Part shown: piece after piece, positions 31,868-43,283 of the stretch
Layout of the letters: every line of letters starts with the position of its first letter
Numbering within the stretch: the stretch's first letter is position 1
Source: Aedes albopictus
Lineage: Eukaryota > Arthropoda > Insecta > Diptera > Culicidae
Direction of reading: 5' to 3'
Assembly: GCF_035046485.1 (NCBI RefSeq)
Contig: NC_085138.1
Location: 269,247,694-269,311,693 of the forward strand
Length of the DNA stretch: 64,000 nucleotides
Translations under genes and position numbers: made by a program
Notes under the pieces: generated by a model
Databases searched by the model: none
What the model was told of the DNA's origin: nothing
Seen by the model: the letters and a program-made list of their open reading frames with translations, nothing else

Positions 31868-32310
31868 TCCTAGGTCATCCAAACTGTTCTTGAAGTTAGA
31901 TCCTAAAGTTTACGGATGTAACAGTAGCTTGTTTCATTCTATAAAGCTACGATTTCTATCATGTCCAGTAAGTCTTCTGAAAGTTCAATAGACAGTATCA
32001 GAATAGTCGGCATATCCTAGGTCATCCAAACCGTTCTTGAGTTTAGATCCCAAAGTCTACGGATGTAACAGTAATTTCTTTCATTATACAAAACTGCGAT
32101 TTGTATTCCATCATGTCCAGTGAGTCTTCTGAAAGTTCAAAAGACAGTATCCGATCAGTCGGAATATCCTGGGTAATTCAAATTGTTCTTGAGTTTAGAT
32201 CCTAAACTCTACGGATGCAACTGTAACTTCTTTCATTATACAAAGCTACGACTTGTATTCTATCATGTCCAGTAAATCTTCAGAATGTCCAATGGACATT
32301 AAGCCGGAAC
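31868..32310. repeat. ~150-bp tandem repeat, inverted relative to 1-480
   Basis: TCCTAGGTCATCCAAAC begins units at 31868 and 32015, and a diverged TCCTGGGTAATTCAAAT begins one at 32167. Each unit includes TGTTCTTGA, ACGGATGTAACAGTA, ATCATGTCCAGTAAGTCTTC and AGACAGTATC. These are the reverse complements of the 1-480 array words. Confidence 0.85.
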
Positions 32311-33204
32311 AAATCTCATTTTCTTCTTTTGTCACAATATTCGTTGGCTCGCTAAGGGGGAGGACAATAAATAATAAATGTACTTGACGAAAAAATACCG
32401 AAACAATTCGACAAAATGTATAAACTCATCGGATTTGTTAAAAAAATTTATGTGAAACTCTAATTTCACCTTAATATTTTTAATATTTTAATTTATTTGT
32501 GTCCCCCCTCAAAATGTTGAATTTCGACCAAAATTTTCCGAGGGGGCGGTGACATAAGAGAAAATCGAAATTTGTGTCAGCCTTGTCAGATCAACTATTA
32601 TGATGTTCAAAATCTAGAATCTACATCGTTCAAAGCTTCTGTTTTGGCTAAATAGAGTTATATTGTATGATCTATTATACCTACTGGAGCTCACATAATA
32701 CAATCAGAGACTATTATATAGCTTCGGGATATTCAGAATCGTATACACTGCCCTGCAATATTTTAGGCTCAGTGTACCAGTTAAGGCTATAGTATCTCAA
32801 ATCCGCCATAGCTCATTTGCAACCTTCAACGATGCAAATCAACTAGGAAAAAAATTTGAGAACTAAAGATCACGGTCACAAAAGATGATTTCACTCATTC
32901 AATCTTCACAATATGCTCAAATTGTGATAGGAATAAATCATTTTCCTTAAAATGTCGGCTTCCTTGCACCCTATTTCGCCATAGTGTACCAGTTATGGCT
33001 AATCCCATAAGGTATGCATGTAAATAGTACGAAGTGGAACCGAAATTATGTAGCTCAGTAATTTCAAACCGATTGACTTGAATTTTTGAACATGACTTGA
33101 TACCGTGCCTATCTGATCGTGTCTCAAAAATCAAATCAATCGGTTCAAAATTGACTGAGTTATAGCAGCAAGTGCCCAAAATAGGTGCTCCTGCCCAAAT
33201 GGTC
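32311..33204. other. No gene recognised
   Basis: CAGTGTACCAGTTA occurs twice (about 32769, 32985). GGTTCAAAATTGACTGAGTTATAG at about 33140 resembles an arm of the MITE at 49117-49293, so part of this is probably decayed element sequence. Confidence 0.45.
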
Positions 33205-34818
33205 CCAGACCTTACGTGCAGTTCGTACTACGATGTTCTTTATTATGACATCTTATTAACTTCATATACCATAGCCTGCTACAGTTCGGCCATCTTGACA
33301 AACCACATCGTCCTCGATGTGAACCACGGAACCACCTTAATCCTTTCAGACTCCAACTTGATGACTTAGTATTCGATGTTGTAATGCATCATTTATGCTT
33401 GGATATCCTCTCTTTGATCGTAGTGCTTCTGTTTCATTTCATCCCGTGACTTTCTCTCGCCGACATTGTTCGAGAGTAATGGCCGTGCAAATCCAATTCC
33501 AGATTCACCCTTCGCGGCTGTTTTCACTACTTTTAGGTAATCCAATTTCCAATCGACAATTGAACTTCTTCCAATATTTCGTAGTGCTCTCTTGAAAGAC
33601 AACTTCAAATTTCGATGGAATAGATCCGGGCCGCACACTGGGGCAGGATTGAAAATACACGGAAAAAACCTCTAGCTCATCGACATGTCGAGATTCAAAC
33701 TTGGTGTCTTCAGAGAAAATATTTCTATGAACAAGGTCGATATTCTGAACGGTAGCACATTTTTCTTACGTTATTCGCATAAAAGTCCTGTAAGTGATTT
33801 TGGCCATCTTTCATTTTAGCGGTATGGTGTCTTCGGCAAAGTTGTTCGGCTTTTTATGCTGAAAAAGTTTGCCGAAGACATCAAATTTCCAAAGCCTACT
33901 GTTCTTGAGATATTAGTCTTTTTTATAAAATATCTACCTAATATCGAGTTTTTTCATTAAATTACGTTTGTAAACAAATTTAATGTCCGTTTCGAGTTAT
34001 AATAATGAAAAATACTAAAATAAAACATATGTCTCAGAGATTAGTTGGAAAAAACTAATTCACTGTACTAATTCACACAAAACACTAAACTTTGAACGCT
34101 ATTTAAAAAAATCATCAAATATCATGTCGGTTAAAAAAATTTACATGAAAGCTTATGTATTTTTTAGGTGATCGCCGATGAAAAAACTTGCCCGACTGCA
34201 AGAACGTCCTATATACATTTTGCGTGATTTTCAGGAACTTTCCATAAAAAATCAATGCATATTTTGTTTCTTTCCAACTAATTTCTTTGTTATATATTTT
34301 ATTTTAGTATTTTTCATTACTATTACTCGAAAACGTACATTAAATTTGTTTACAAACGTAATTTCATGAAAAAAAAAACTCGATTTTAGGCAGGTATTTT
34401 ATAAAACGACTATTATCTCAAGAACAGTAGGCTTTGGAAATTTGACGTCTTCGGCAAACTTTTTTAGCATAAATAGCCGAACAACTTTGCTGAAGACACC
34501 ATACCGCTAAAATGAAAGATGGCCAGAATGACTTATAGGACTTTTATGCGAATAACGTAAGAAAAATATGCTACCATTCAGAATATCGACCTTTTTCATA
34601 GAAATATTTTCTCTGAAGACACCAACACCAAGTGTGGATCTCGACATCTCGACGAACTACAGGTTTTTTCCGTGTATTTTCAATCCTGCCCCAGTGTGAC
34701 CGGTTCAATCCCACTTCTGAAATGTAGAGGCTAATAAAGAAATACATGCAGTTCGTACTACGATGTTCTTTATTATGACATCTTATTTACTTCATATACC
34801 ACAGCCTGCTACAATTAA
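33205..34818 (-). mobile_element. Short-LTR retrotransposon relic split by a foldback
   Basis: A ~75-bp direct repeat (GCAGTTCGTACTACGATGTT, CTTTATTATGACATCTTAT, TTCATATACCACAGCCTGCT) lies at 33216-33291 and 34747-34818. On the minus strand each copy starts TGTAGCAGGCT, and the right copy continues to CTCTACA, so TG...CA ends are possible. TTTCAGAAGTGGGATTGAAC follows it and looks like a tRNA primer-binding region. The left copy is preceded by a short degenerate frame. The copia-like guess is weak; no integrase or RT motif was recognised. Confidence 0.45.
33634..34698. repeat. Foldback element, ~330-bp arms, 1.07 kb
   Basis: The arms open with CACACTGGGGCAGGATTGAA and close with its inverse at 34698. 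Matching inverted words include ACACGGAAAAAACCT, CGTTATTCGCATAAAAGTCCT, GCGGTATGGTGTCTTC, GCCTACTGTTCTTGAGAT and ACGTTTGTAAACAAATTTAA. The central region is about 200-300 bp. Divergence between the arms is visible but low. Confidence 0.88.
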
Positions 34819-35332
34819 AAAATGTGTTCATAACTGGTACAGGGTTCCTATCATTGGCACACGCCATAATAAATACTAAAAGTAGTTTTGGCTCCATTTC
34901 TTTATTCTATAAAACAACGAGGGGTGAATCGAATTCGACTTTTCTTGCCAACAGATTTTATAGTTAGATATAAGTAGGCTAAAAATGTAGGATGTTTATT
35001 CAACTGTCAAAAATTTTTGCAGTTTCTTGCACCAGACCATTTTGCGTTATGATTATTAAAAAATTTCCATTTTTAATTATATTTTAATATTTTAGGCACT
35101 ACATAGCCCGGATCAACATTTTTATTGGCAGATGTGAACCAATTTCTGAAAATGTATTGGCAATTTACAGTGAATGAACGTGTTAATGTTAAGGGGCTAC
35201 TTGCATTGAAAACGAAAAGAAACTGGACCAGAATCCGGTCGAACCCGTTCATATTATCCTTACCAACATTATTACGATGTGTATTCCATGATGCATATTG
35301 CTAACAATATTGTGATGTTTATGTAGTATGAA
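34819..35332. other. No gene; includes the inverted partner of 2640-2745
   Basis: ACAACGAGGGGTGAATCGAA..CAACAGATTTTATAG (34905-34965) is the reverse of the 2650-2705 segment. The rest is unassigned. Confidence 0.45.
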
Positions 35333-35416
35333 CAGGGGATAGACAAAATGATCAGGACAGGCAAAATTTTCACTTTTCAAAAAATGTACAGCTAGCTGCT
35401 AGGTTAGCTGTAACTT
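35333..35416. mobile_element. Left fragment of the TACAGGGGATAGAC foldback family
   Basis: ACAGGGGATAGACAAAATGA, CAGGACAGGCAAAATTTTCA and CTTTTCAAAAAATGTACAGC match the left end of 59979-60865. The element resumes at 44336 after nested insertions. Confidence 0.8.
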
Positions 35417-35969
35417 TGTTCTATATGGATCATCACTAGGGACAATGGAAATTCGCGATTTCGCGGAAGCCGCAAAATTGGGCTATGGCCGCGAAATTTG
35501 AGAAACATTGGCGTATCTAGGATTTTTTCCTAGGGGGTGCCTAGGGGGTGCCAGTTTCAGAAGCTTCCAGTTTGCTTTTGTTTTTTTTTTGTAAAAGGAA
35601 ATACCGATCTACCCTCAGTTTCCTTGTATAATAATATAACCCGTAAATTTAATCGCAATCGTAAATAGATGTGCGCGACTGCGTCAAATCATGTTGGTGA
35701 CATCAACGCATTATTCTTTAGCTAAATTACAAACTTTTTGTAAAAGACACCAATTTCAAATCAATCCTGAGTCGCGTTGTTAAGCTTCACAAACATGTAT
35801 CTGGTAAATGAAATGCTATATAAAGCTGAAATTTTCACTTTCGTAAAACTTTGATTAGTGATCAGTGTCACAGTTTCTGCTTCTAACAACATTCTGTTAG
35901 CAAGACACATGTTTTGGGAATTTCCAAAACTCGACCAGATAATCGAGTTTATTTTTTGTTTTCGGCAAA

Positions 35970-36620
35970 ACATTCTCTCGAGAATTCCTCAGGGAATATT
36001 CCCGGCAATTTATTTGGAAATTGTATTACCATTTGTATGCAAATTTAGATACATTTTGGAATTTTCTCAGTAAATTCTTTGGAATTGGAAAATTTCTTAT
36101 GCATTTTATTTGGACTCCCTTCGGCAATTTCTTTGAGACTTTCTTCGGCAATATGTTTGATTTTTTTACAACACCTTTCGACACATCCTGTGATAATTTT
36201 ATTGGTAATTAATTACCATGGAAACTTTTGTGGCAATCCCATGAGAAGTTTGTTTGGCATTTTTTTTTCAATTTCTAAACAAATCATTCGGATTTTTTTA
36301 AGAATCTCTCAAGCATTATTTAATTACGTCAGCTGTTTTTTTTGGTAATTCATTCGACAATGACTCTAGCAACTTCCTCGCAAATTCCTTTGCAAATATC
36401 TTCGGAATTTCCATTTATTTTTTTAGGAAATTCGCCGTATTTTTTAAATGTTTGAATTCAGTTTACTTTGGCATTTTCTTCAAGATTTCTTCAGTAATTG
36501 TTTAAGGAATTCCTACAGCAGATTCTTTCAGAATACATCCGGCAATTCTAATGTACTTGTTTCGAAAAATTCTTTGGAATTTCATTAACAATTCCTTTGA
36601 AAAATTATCTGGCAAACCTT
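35970..36620. repeat. Imperfect AT-rich repeat region (GGAATTTCTTYGG-like), left
   Basis: Loose tandem variants of GGCAATTTCTTTGGAAATT and TTCTTCGGCAAT recur every 20-40 bp. They give chance open frames rich in Phe, Ile and Leu that are not genes. The same words fill 39580-40960 and 42200-43060. Confidence 0.7.
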
Positions 36621-36918
36621 TCCGATTTCCGATTACTGCTCAGAGCCGTTGCGTACGGTTGGCCAGGTTGTTCCCGCCAAGGGCACCAGCCTCAAAGTGG
36701 CGCCGAAAGAACCTAAAGCTTGAAGGAAACAGGAGTATGCTATTGTTTTATTGAATGTTATCAAGATTTCATCATTAACAATATTTGAGAATGATCATGT
36801 GTTTTTATGTTCTTCCGTATTCTTCAAAAAGTTAGATCTCTCTAGATTATTTTGAATTTTTATGTTACATGGGAATTTGAATACTTTTTTGTTTTGAGAT
36901 GCTATTTTAGTACCTTTT

Positions 36919-39280
36919 TGCCTTTCTCGTACACAAAGTGTACTGGAAAGGCTATATGTTCACTCCAAAAATGACATTTTGATAGAAGGCCCGGAGGGTC
37001 GAGTCACATATAACAATCAACTCAGCTCGACGAATTGAGGTGATGTCTGTGTGTGTGTATGTATGTGTGTGTGTGTATGTGTGTGTGTGAGTATGTGTGT
37101 GTACAAAATAAACTCACATCACTTTTTGGCAGTAAACCTCAACCGATTTTTATGACCGATGTTTCATTCGACGCGGAATCTGGTCCCATTGTTTCCTATT
37201 GAAAATGGTTCGGATCGGTTCAGCCGTTCCGGAGTTATGGCCATTTAGGTGTTCCGGATCGGTACCCCAGGGAGGGGCCAGATATGAAAATGCTACAAAA
37301 CCATGCATTCGACATATCAGACCGCGGCTTTTTCCATAACCTGACAAACGGTAAGCAGGAAAATACTCTCAGTCGATATATGAACCAGTAGTATTCCGGA
37401 ATCGGTTCCGGATGTCCCGCCGGAGGTGGCCAAATATAAAAGTGAGCCAAATCCATGCATGCGACACATCAAATAGCGGCTTTTTCGATAACCTGATGAA
37501 CAGTGAGCTGGAATATAGCCTTTGACTCAGCAGAGACTACTGGTAGTGTTCCGGAACCGGTTCCGGGTGCCCCTCCGGAAGTGGCCAAATATAAAATTGA
37601 ACCAAACACATACATGCGACACATCAAATCGCGTCTCTATAGATAATCTGATGTTAGCAATGAAATGGAATCAGACTACATTTAGGAAAACCAGTAGTAT
37701 TCCGGAACCGGTTCCGTGTGTCCCGCCGGAAGTGATCAAATGTAGATGGGAACCAAACCCATTTAATGCGACACATTAAATAGCTGCTTTTTCGATAACC
37801 TGAAAAACGGTTAGCAGGAAAATAGCTTTAGATCACAGCAGAGACTACCGGTAGTGTTCCGGAACCGGTTCCGGATGTCCCGCCGGAAGTGGTCAAATGT
37901 AGATAGGAAACAAACCCATGCATACGACATATTAAATTGCAGCTTTTCCGATAACCTGAAGAACGGTAAGCAGGAAAATAGCCTTTAATCACAGCAGAGA
38001 CTACCGGTTGTGTTCCGGAACCGGCTCCGGATGCCCCGCCGGAAGTGGCCCAATATAAAAGTGAACCAAACCTATGCATGCGACACATCAAATAGCGGCT
38101 TTTTCGATAACCTGGTGAACAGTAAGCAGGAAAATAGCCAGCAAAGACTAACAGTACTGCTCTAGAACCAGTTCCGGATGTCCCGCCGGAAGTGGTCAAA
38201 TGTAAAAGTGAACCAAATCCATGCATGCAACACATCAAATCGCGGCTCTTTAGATAACCTGATGAACGGATAGCAACCAGTGAGACAACCAGTAGTATTC
38301 CGGAACCGGTTCCGGGTGTCTTGCTGAAAGTGGTCAAATGCATATAAGAGCCAAACCCATGCATGCGACATATCAAACCACGGCTTTTTCGATAACCTGA
38401 TGAACGATTTACAAAAAATAGTCTCAGATCACATTAGAGTCTACCGGTAGAACCCGTTTTGTATGTCCCGCCAGAATGACCAAAATGTAAAATGAATCAA
38501 ATCCATGCATGCACATCAATTTTCGGCTTTTCAGAAAACCTGTTGAACAGTTAGCAAGAGACTAGTCTCAAACCATATTTGAGACAATAGGTACAGTCTT
38601 GGAACCGGTTCCGGGTATCTCACAGGAAGTGGTAAAAACAGTGAAAATAATCAATGCAAGCGATAAATATGTGTAAGAGAACAAAATCTTGACAAAACTG
38701 ATGCGGGTTCATCAAATCACATCTTCTCATATTCTTGAGGTGTAAATATACAGTAGAATGGGGGTTCCATGAGAAAATTGAAATTTAATCGCATTAACCT
38801 CGAGCAAAGCTTTTCAATCCCCTTTTGCGTCTGTGATATGGTTCTAATTTGAATTGGATTTAGTACGAAACATTTCACTTGCTTCCATTTTTTGGTCAAA
38901 TTTTTTGAATCTAGTAACCAATGATAATAAAATATAGCCTGAAGTGTGCAGGAAAAAGTTTATCGAAGACTGTAAAGTGATTTTTGGTTGTGAAATAAAA
39001 TATATTTAAGCTTGTTATTCTCGTCTTGGTATTGATGGTATTCCAGTAATAGTAAAGGTGGTCACGCAGTCAACTAAGAGGTCTGATATTTTTCAGCTCT
39101 GCCTATACATTGAACATAACACCGGAAATATGTGCCATCAGTAACTTGATGGCTTGGATTCTTGCTTTCATAAATAAATTATTCACAGGATTCAGGATGC
39201 TTACGTCGACGGAAAGATCAAGAGTACATATTCGACGAGAAAGGCACTATCACCACTAGGTGGATTAATCCGGGTTTTTG
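36919..39280. repeat. Minisatellite-bearing dispersed repeat, copy B (full)
   Basis: It begins TGCCTTTCTCGTACACAAAG, passes CACTCCAAAAATGACATTTT, AATCAACTCAGCTCGACGAA and a TGTGTGTATG microsatellite (37046-37104), then GTTCCGGAGTTATGGCCATT. It next has the 150-bp array and ends CGACGAGAAAGGCACTATCA with CACCACTAGGTGGATTAATC. Copy A at 9141-12735 shares both ends. Confidence 0.8.
37250..38640. repeat. ~150-bp minisatellite, about ten units
   Basis: The palindromic core CCGGAACCGGTTCCGG starts units at about 37395, 37552, 37699, 37859, 38015, 38163, 38300, 38446 and 38600, preceded by a diverged unit at about 37252. Spacing is 137-160 bp. Each unit continues with TGTCCCGCCGGAAGTGG, CCATGCATGCGACACATCAA and GCGGCTTTTTCGATAACCTG. 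Long minus-strand frames across it are repeat artefacts. Confidence 0.9.
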
Positions 39281-39579
39281 TATTGAGCAAAACATAATCA
39301 ATAAGCTTTTGGCAGATTAGTGAAAGTTTCTTTCTGTAAATTCCAGAACATTCGCACTGGGAAAAGTCTTGACACAGAGAGTTGTGGTTACGTGTGTGGT
39401 CTTAAGGCTACGTTCGAGGATTATCTTCGCATAAATTTATTTAATGGAATATTTTTCAGTGTTTAAACAGTATTTTAAATGAAAAACAAATCAGACGATG
39501 CTCTTTCAGTTCATAAAATTGTTATTCCCAGTAATTTTTTTACGTCATTTTCACCCCAAAAAAATTAAATTGAGTTTTT

Positions 39580-40960
39580 TTTTATTCCTATTCCCCCAAA
39601 TAAAATTTTATATTCCAGAAATTATTTCATAAATTTTTTCAAGTATTTCTTCAGAATGTCTTGCTGAGTTGCCTTCAGAAAATCTTTTAAAAAATATTGC
39701 AGTAATTTTCTCTTGGGATTTCTTTGAACAATTCTTCTAGAACTCCTCAAAAAAAAAATCTCAGAAACTCATTCAGTGATCGTTAAAAAAAAAACAAATA
39801 AAAAATTCTTCTGCAGATTTTCTTGAAATTTCTCAAAGGAATTTCTAAATTCTATCAGAAATTCTTCCAGGGAGGCTTTCAGGCAGTTATCTAGGAGTTT
39901 ATTCAGAAATTAGTCAAAGGATTTGTCCCGAAATATTTCCAAGAATTTTCAGAAGTTTCTTAGGAATTCTTCTAGAGATACCTGCAAAAGTATCTTTAAA
40001 GATTAGGTGCCAATAGATTTTCTCAATAATTCCGCCATAAATTCCTAAGCAAAACCTTGCAGAGATGCCGTTAGAAATCCGAAGAATCCCTTTAGAAATT
40101 CTTCCAGGGATTTTTCTAGAAAATCTTCTATGACTTTTTTTTAGAAATTCGACTAAAGTTTCTTCTGAAAGTCATCTATAAATTTCTTTAAAAACAAGAA
40201 ATCTATCTCATCGCTTAGAAACTATTCCGTTCCGAAATTGTTTCATGTTTACTAAGAAATGCTCCATATATTTCTGCTAGAATTCCGAGAAAAGGATTCT
40301 TCATGAATTTCCTTATAAACTCCTCCAGAAAACTGTCAATTTGGAATTCATTCAGAAATTTCTCCAGATATTCCATAAGAAAATCTGCCTTTGATTCCAT
40401 CCAAAATGTCTTCAATGCTTTTTTTGAAAGCCTTCTTGGATTCCTTCGAAACTTTCTCCAGGGATTTCTTCATAAAACCTTTTAGGGTTTTTTTTTCTAA
40501 TTCTCAAAAAATACCTAAGAAACTTTTTAAGTGATGCCTTTAAAATTCTTCCAAGTACATGTGTTCTTTCTTAAATTCTTTCAGATGTTCTTTACAAATT
40601 CTTACAGGCATTCCATGAGGCAAGAGTTACTCCATGAATCGCATTGGAAATTCTTACTGAAATTTCTCCAGGATTTTCATCCAGTATTCCTCTGGATATT
40701 TTTGCTGAAACTCCTTTAGAGATTCTTGCATAATTTAGTCCAATGATTCCAGCAGGAATTCTTCCAGAGAACAAAAACCTCTGTAGAGATTCCTTCAGGA
40801 ATTTCTTCTGGTATTCTTTTATAACCATGGTTTGTCCAATGATTACTGAAAACTTTCTTACAGATCTTCCGAGAAATATTTTGATTTAACTTCAGAAGAA
40901 ACCTTTGGTAATTTTTATGGAAAAAGTCAGGTAATACCAATTTTACTAATCGCCGAAAAT
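39580..40960. repeat. Imperfect AT-rich repeat region, centre
   Basis: Variants of AGAAATTCTTCCAGGGATTT and CTTCAGAAATT recur throughout. The open frames here are low-complexity artefacts. Confidence 0.7.
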
Positions 40961-41347
40961 TGGTAAAATAGTTCGTTTGAGTTTTCTTGAACACCCGTGA
41001 AACTCAGTTGAGTACAAACCAAACAAAAATTTAAAAAATACTGTAAGATTTCCAGTAAAAAATTATGCATAATTTATTTGTATTATGAATCTGAAATATT
41101 ATTTCTAATTATTGAGCTGGTCTTAGTGAGATTCTTGAAATGCAAAATGTGTTTGTACTTATACTTGCATAAGAGAAAAAGATTTCGAATATTTTTTTTG
41201 GTAACTCCAATTGAAAATCCTACAGAAACGACACGAATGAAAAAATCTATAAGAAAACTAAAACAAAATCGAAGGGAATAGGTTTTTTTCGAAACACCAA
41301 CATATAACTTTTGATGAAAATTTGAATAAAAAAAACTACATATTTAG

Positions 41348-42099
41348 TTCACCCGTAACGTGGGTAGATCACCTTATAATGGTGCGTTGCGGTGTAAGAT
41401 CTACCCAATCAAATTTTGATCTTGATATTTACCGTGTTTATAAATATTCCAAGATCAAAGTTTGATGCTTTTTTGTGTTTTGTAGTTAATTTTGTTTCAA
41501 TGTACTGCTAATCAACATTTTAATTCAGCAGGTTTGAGGTAAATTTATTGTATGATATAAATAATATTGTAAAAATATGCAACTGTGGCGAGCGTATCAC
41601 TAATATGTAGCTTATTTGACGTACGATGTTAATATTATTTTATATTTCAGATTATCAACCGAAGAATCTAGTAATTCAACCAAATGCCATCAAGACGACG
41701 AGGAAACAAGGATGAATCGGGCAGACAACTGATTCGAAGCAGTCTAACAATGGTGCGCTTGAACGTTAACCAAGCGTATCCTTTGGAGTTTACCCTTCCA
41801 CTAACAACACCCAAATTCCCGTGACACCTAGGCCTGAGAGATCGTAGAGTTGTCTACATTTTTCATAGGTGTCCAAAACTAACCATCCTTTCCCATTCCT
41901 CAGCAGTCGCAAGGACGTGGCCAGGACAGTGCTCGACCATTGGAGGATTGCGTCAGTCTTGTCTAAGAGTCAGAGATTAGTCCCAAATCTTTGTGCTTTG
42001 GTTCGGACGGGAAGGAGGCAACCCTCATAACAGCGGTCTAGAACTGTACCACCTACGAATTTGTGCGACTCGCTTAATGCTAATGCTAATGCTAAAAAA
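41348..42099 (+). mobile_element. 5'-truncated retroposon with (GCTAAT)n tail and target duplication
   Basis: AAACTACATATTTAG flanks it (41333-41347, 42100-42114). The 3' end is TTAATGCTAATGCTAATGCT followed by an A run, a non-LTR-style tail. The body has no open frame, only apparent 3' untranslated sequence (TCGACCATTGGAGGATTGCG, GTTCGGACGGGAAGGAGGCA). The parent family was not recognised with certainty. Confidence 0.75.
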
Positions 42100-42199
42100 A
42101 AACTACATATTTAGACAAATTAACAATGTTTAGTTGTCGTGGGGCGCCAACCTGGACGCTTGCCAAGGGTGCCATGGGACCACGCTACGGCTCTCTTAC

Positions 42200-43060
42200 T
42201 GCTTTGGGAACTTTTTCGGTAATGCTTTGGATATTTCTTCGGCAATTTTTTTATAGATATCGCCCAAGAATTTCTTTGAAAACATTTTCGGCAATTCTTT
42301 CAGAATTATTTTGAACATCCCTTCAGAATTTGCTCCCTCTGCAATTCCATCAGCAATTCTTTTGATGATTTTGCCAACAATTCCATTAAGAATTTTGCTG
42401 GCATGGTATTTGGAAAATTGTTCGGTAATTTCTTTGGAATTTTTTTCCAAAATACTTGCGGTATATTTTCTGAGAATCCCTATGAGAAAAAAATGTTTTT
42501 GATACTTGTATAAAGTTTCATGGAAATTTCATCGGAATTGCCTTTGGAAAATATTTCTGCAATTTAATTAAGCATTGGCTCCCATTTTCTTCGAAAAGCT
42601 TCCATAATTTCCTCAGGAATGCCTTTAATCGTTCTTCTAAGAGTTATTGGGATATTCCCAAAAGAAATGCTGAATAAATTCCTATCAAATTTTCCTAAGA
42701 AATTTCTAAAACAGTTGCCAATGTTTTGGAAACTTCTTATAATATTTTGATGGAAATGTATCCAGCAATTTCTTTGGGAATTTCTTCGGTTTTTTTTAAA
42801 TTGAGAATCCCTTCGAGAATTTCTTTGCAAATTGTTTTGGAAACACAATTTTAAAATTTTTCGACTATTGTTTTGGAAATCACAATTCCGTTCTAAATAG
42901 TGAATTTTTGAATTGCAAGAGGAACTGTCAGAGGATTTGCAAAGGAATGGGCAAAGAAATCCACAAAAAAATAGCCGAAAAAATCTCCAAAGAATATACA
43001 AAAGAAATTGTGAAAGAAATTCCCATGGAATTTCAAAAATAATTGTTTAAGAAACTTCTA
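42200..43060. repeat. Imperfect AT-rich repeat region, right
   Basis: Variants of TCGGCAATTCTTTCAGAATT and TTTGGGAATTTCTTCGG recur. A G/C-richer lead-in at 42130-42195 (GGCGCCAACCTGG, GGCTCTCTTACTG) resembles, inverted, text near 36634-36705. Confidence 0.65.
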
Positions 43061-43066
43061 AATTAC

Positions 43067-43283
43067 TCCAAAAGCTAGACTTTACATATACTGGCGTGAG
43101 TGAGAAATGGACAAATTGAGGTGAAATTTGCGAAAAAGTTACTCGTCCTCTCGGTGAGACTCGAACTCACGACTCCTACTGTGGTTCGAGTCTCACCGAG
43201 AGGACGAGTAACTTTTTCGCAAATTTCACCTCAATTTGTCCATTTCTCACTCACGCCAGTATATGTAAAGTCTAGCTTTTGGA
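43067..43283. repeat. Perfect palindrome with 100-bp arms
   Basis: Left arm 43067-43166 and right arm 43184-43283 are exact reverse complements by eye (CCAAAAGCTAGAC, TGGCGTGAGTGAGAAATGG, AGTTACTCGTCCTCTCGGTG, GAGACTCGAAC). The loop is 17 bp. GGTTCGAGTCTCACC at the inner edge resembles a tRNA T-arm/B box, so the source may have been a tRNA-like sequence. Confidence 0.92.

Noticed and set aside
36021..36348. Hydrophobic Phe/Leu-rich frames suggesting membrane proteins
   Set aside because: They arise from AT-rich GGAATTTCTTTGG-like repeats inside a transposable element; similar frames appear wherever that repeat occurs.
37828..38376. 182-residue minus-strand frame with repeated RMHGFGS/TSGGTSGTGSG motifs, looking like a repeat protein
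   Set aside because: It is the translation of the 150-bp minisatellite; the periodicity equals the DNA repeat, with no start context or domain.
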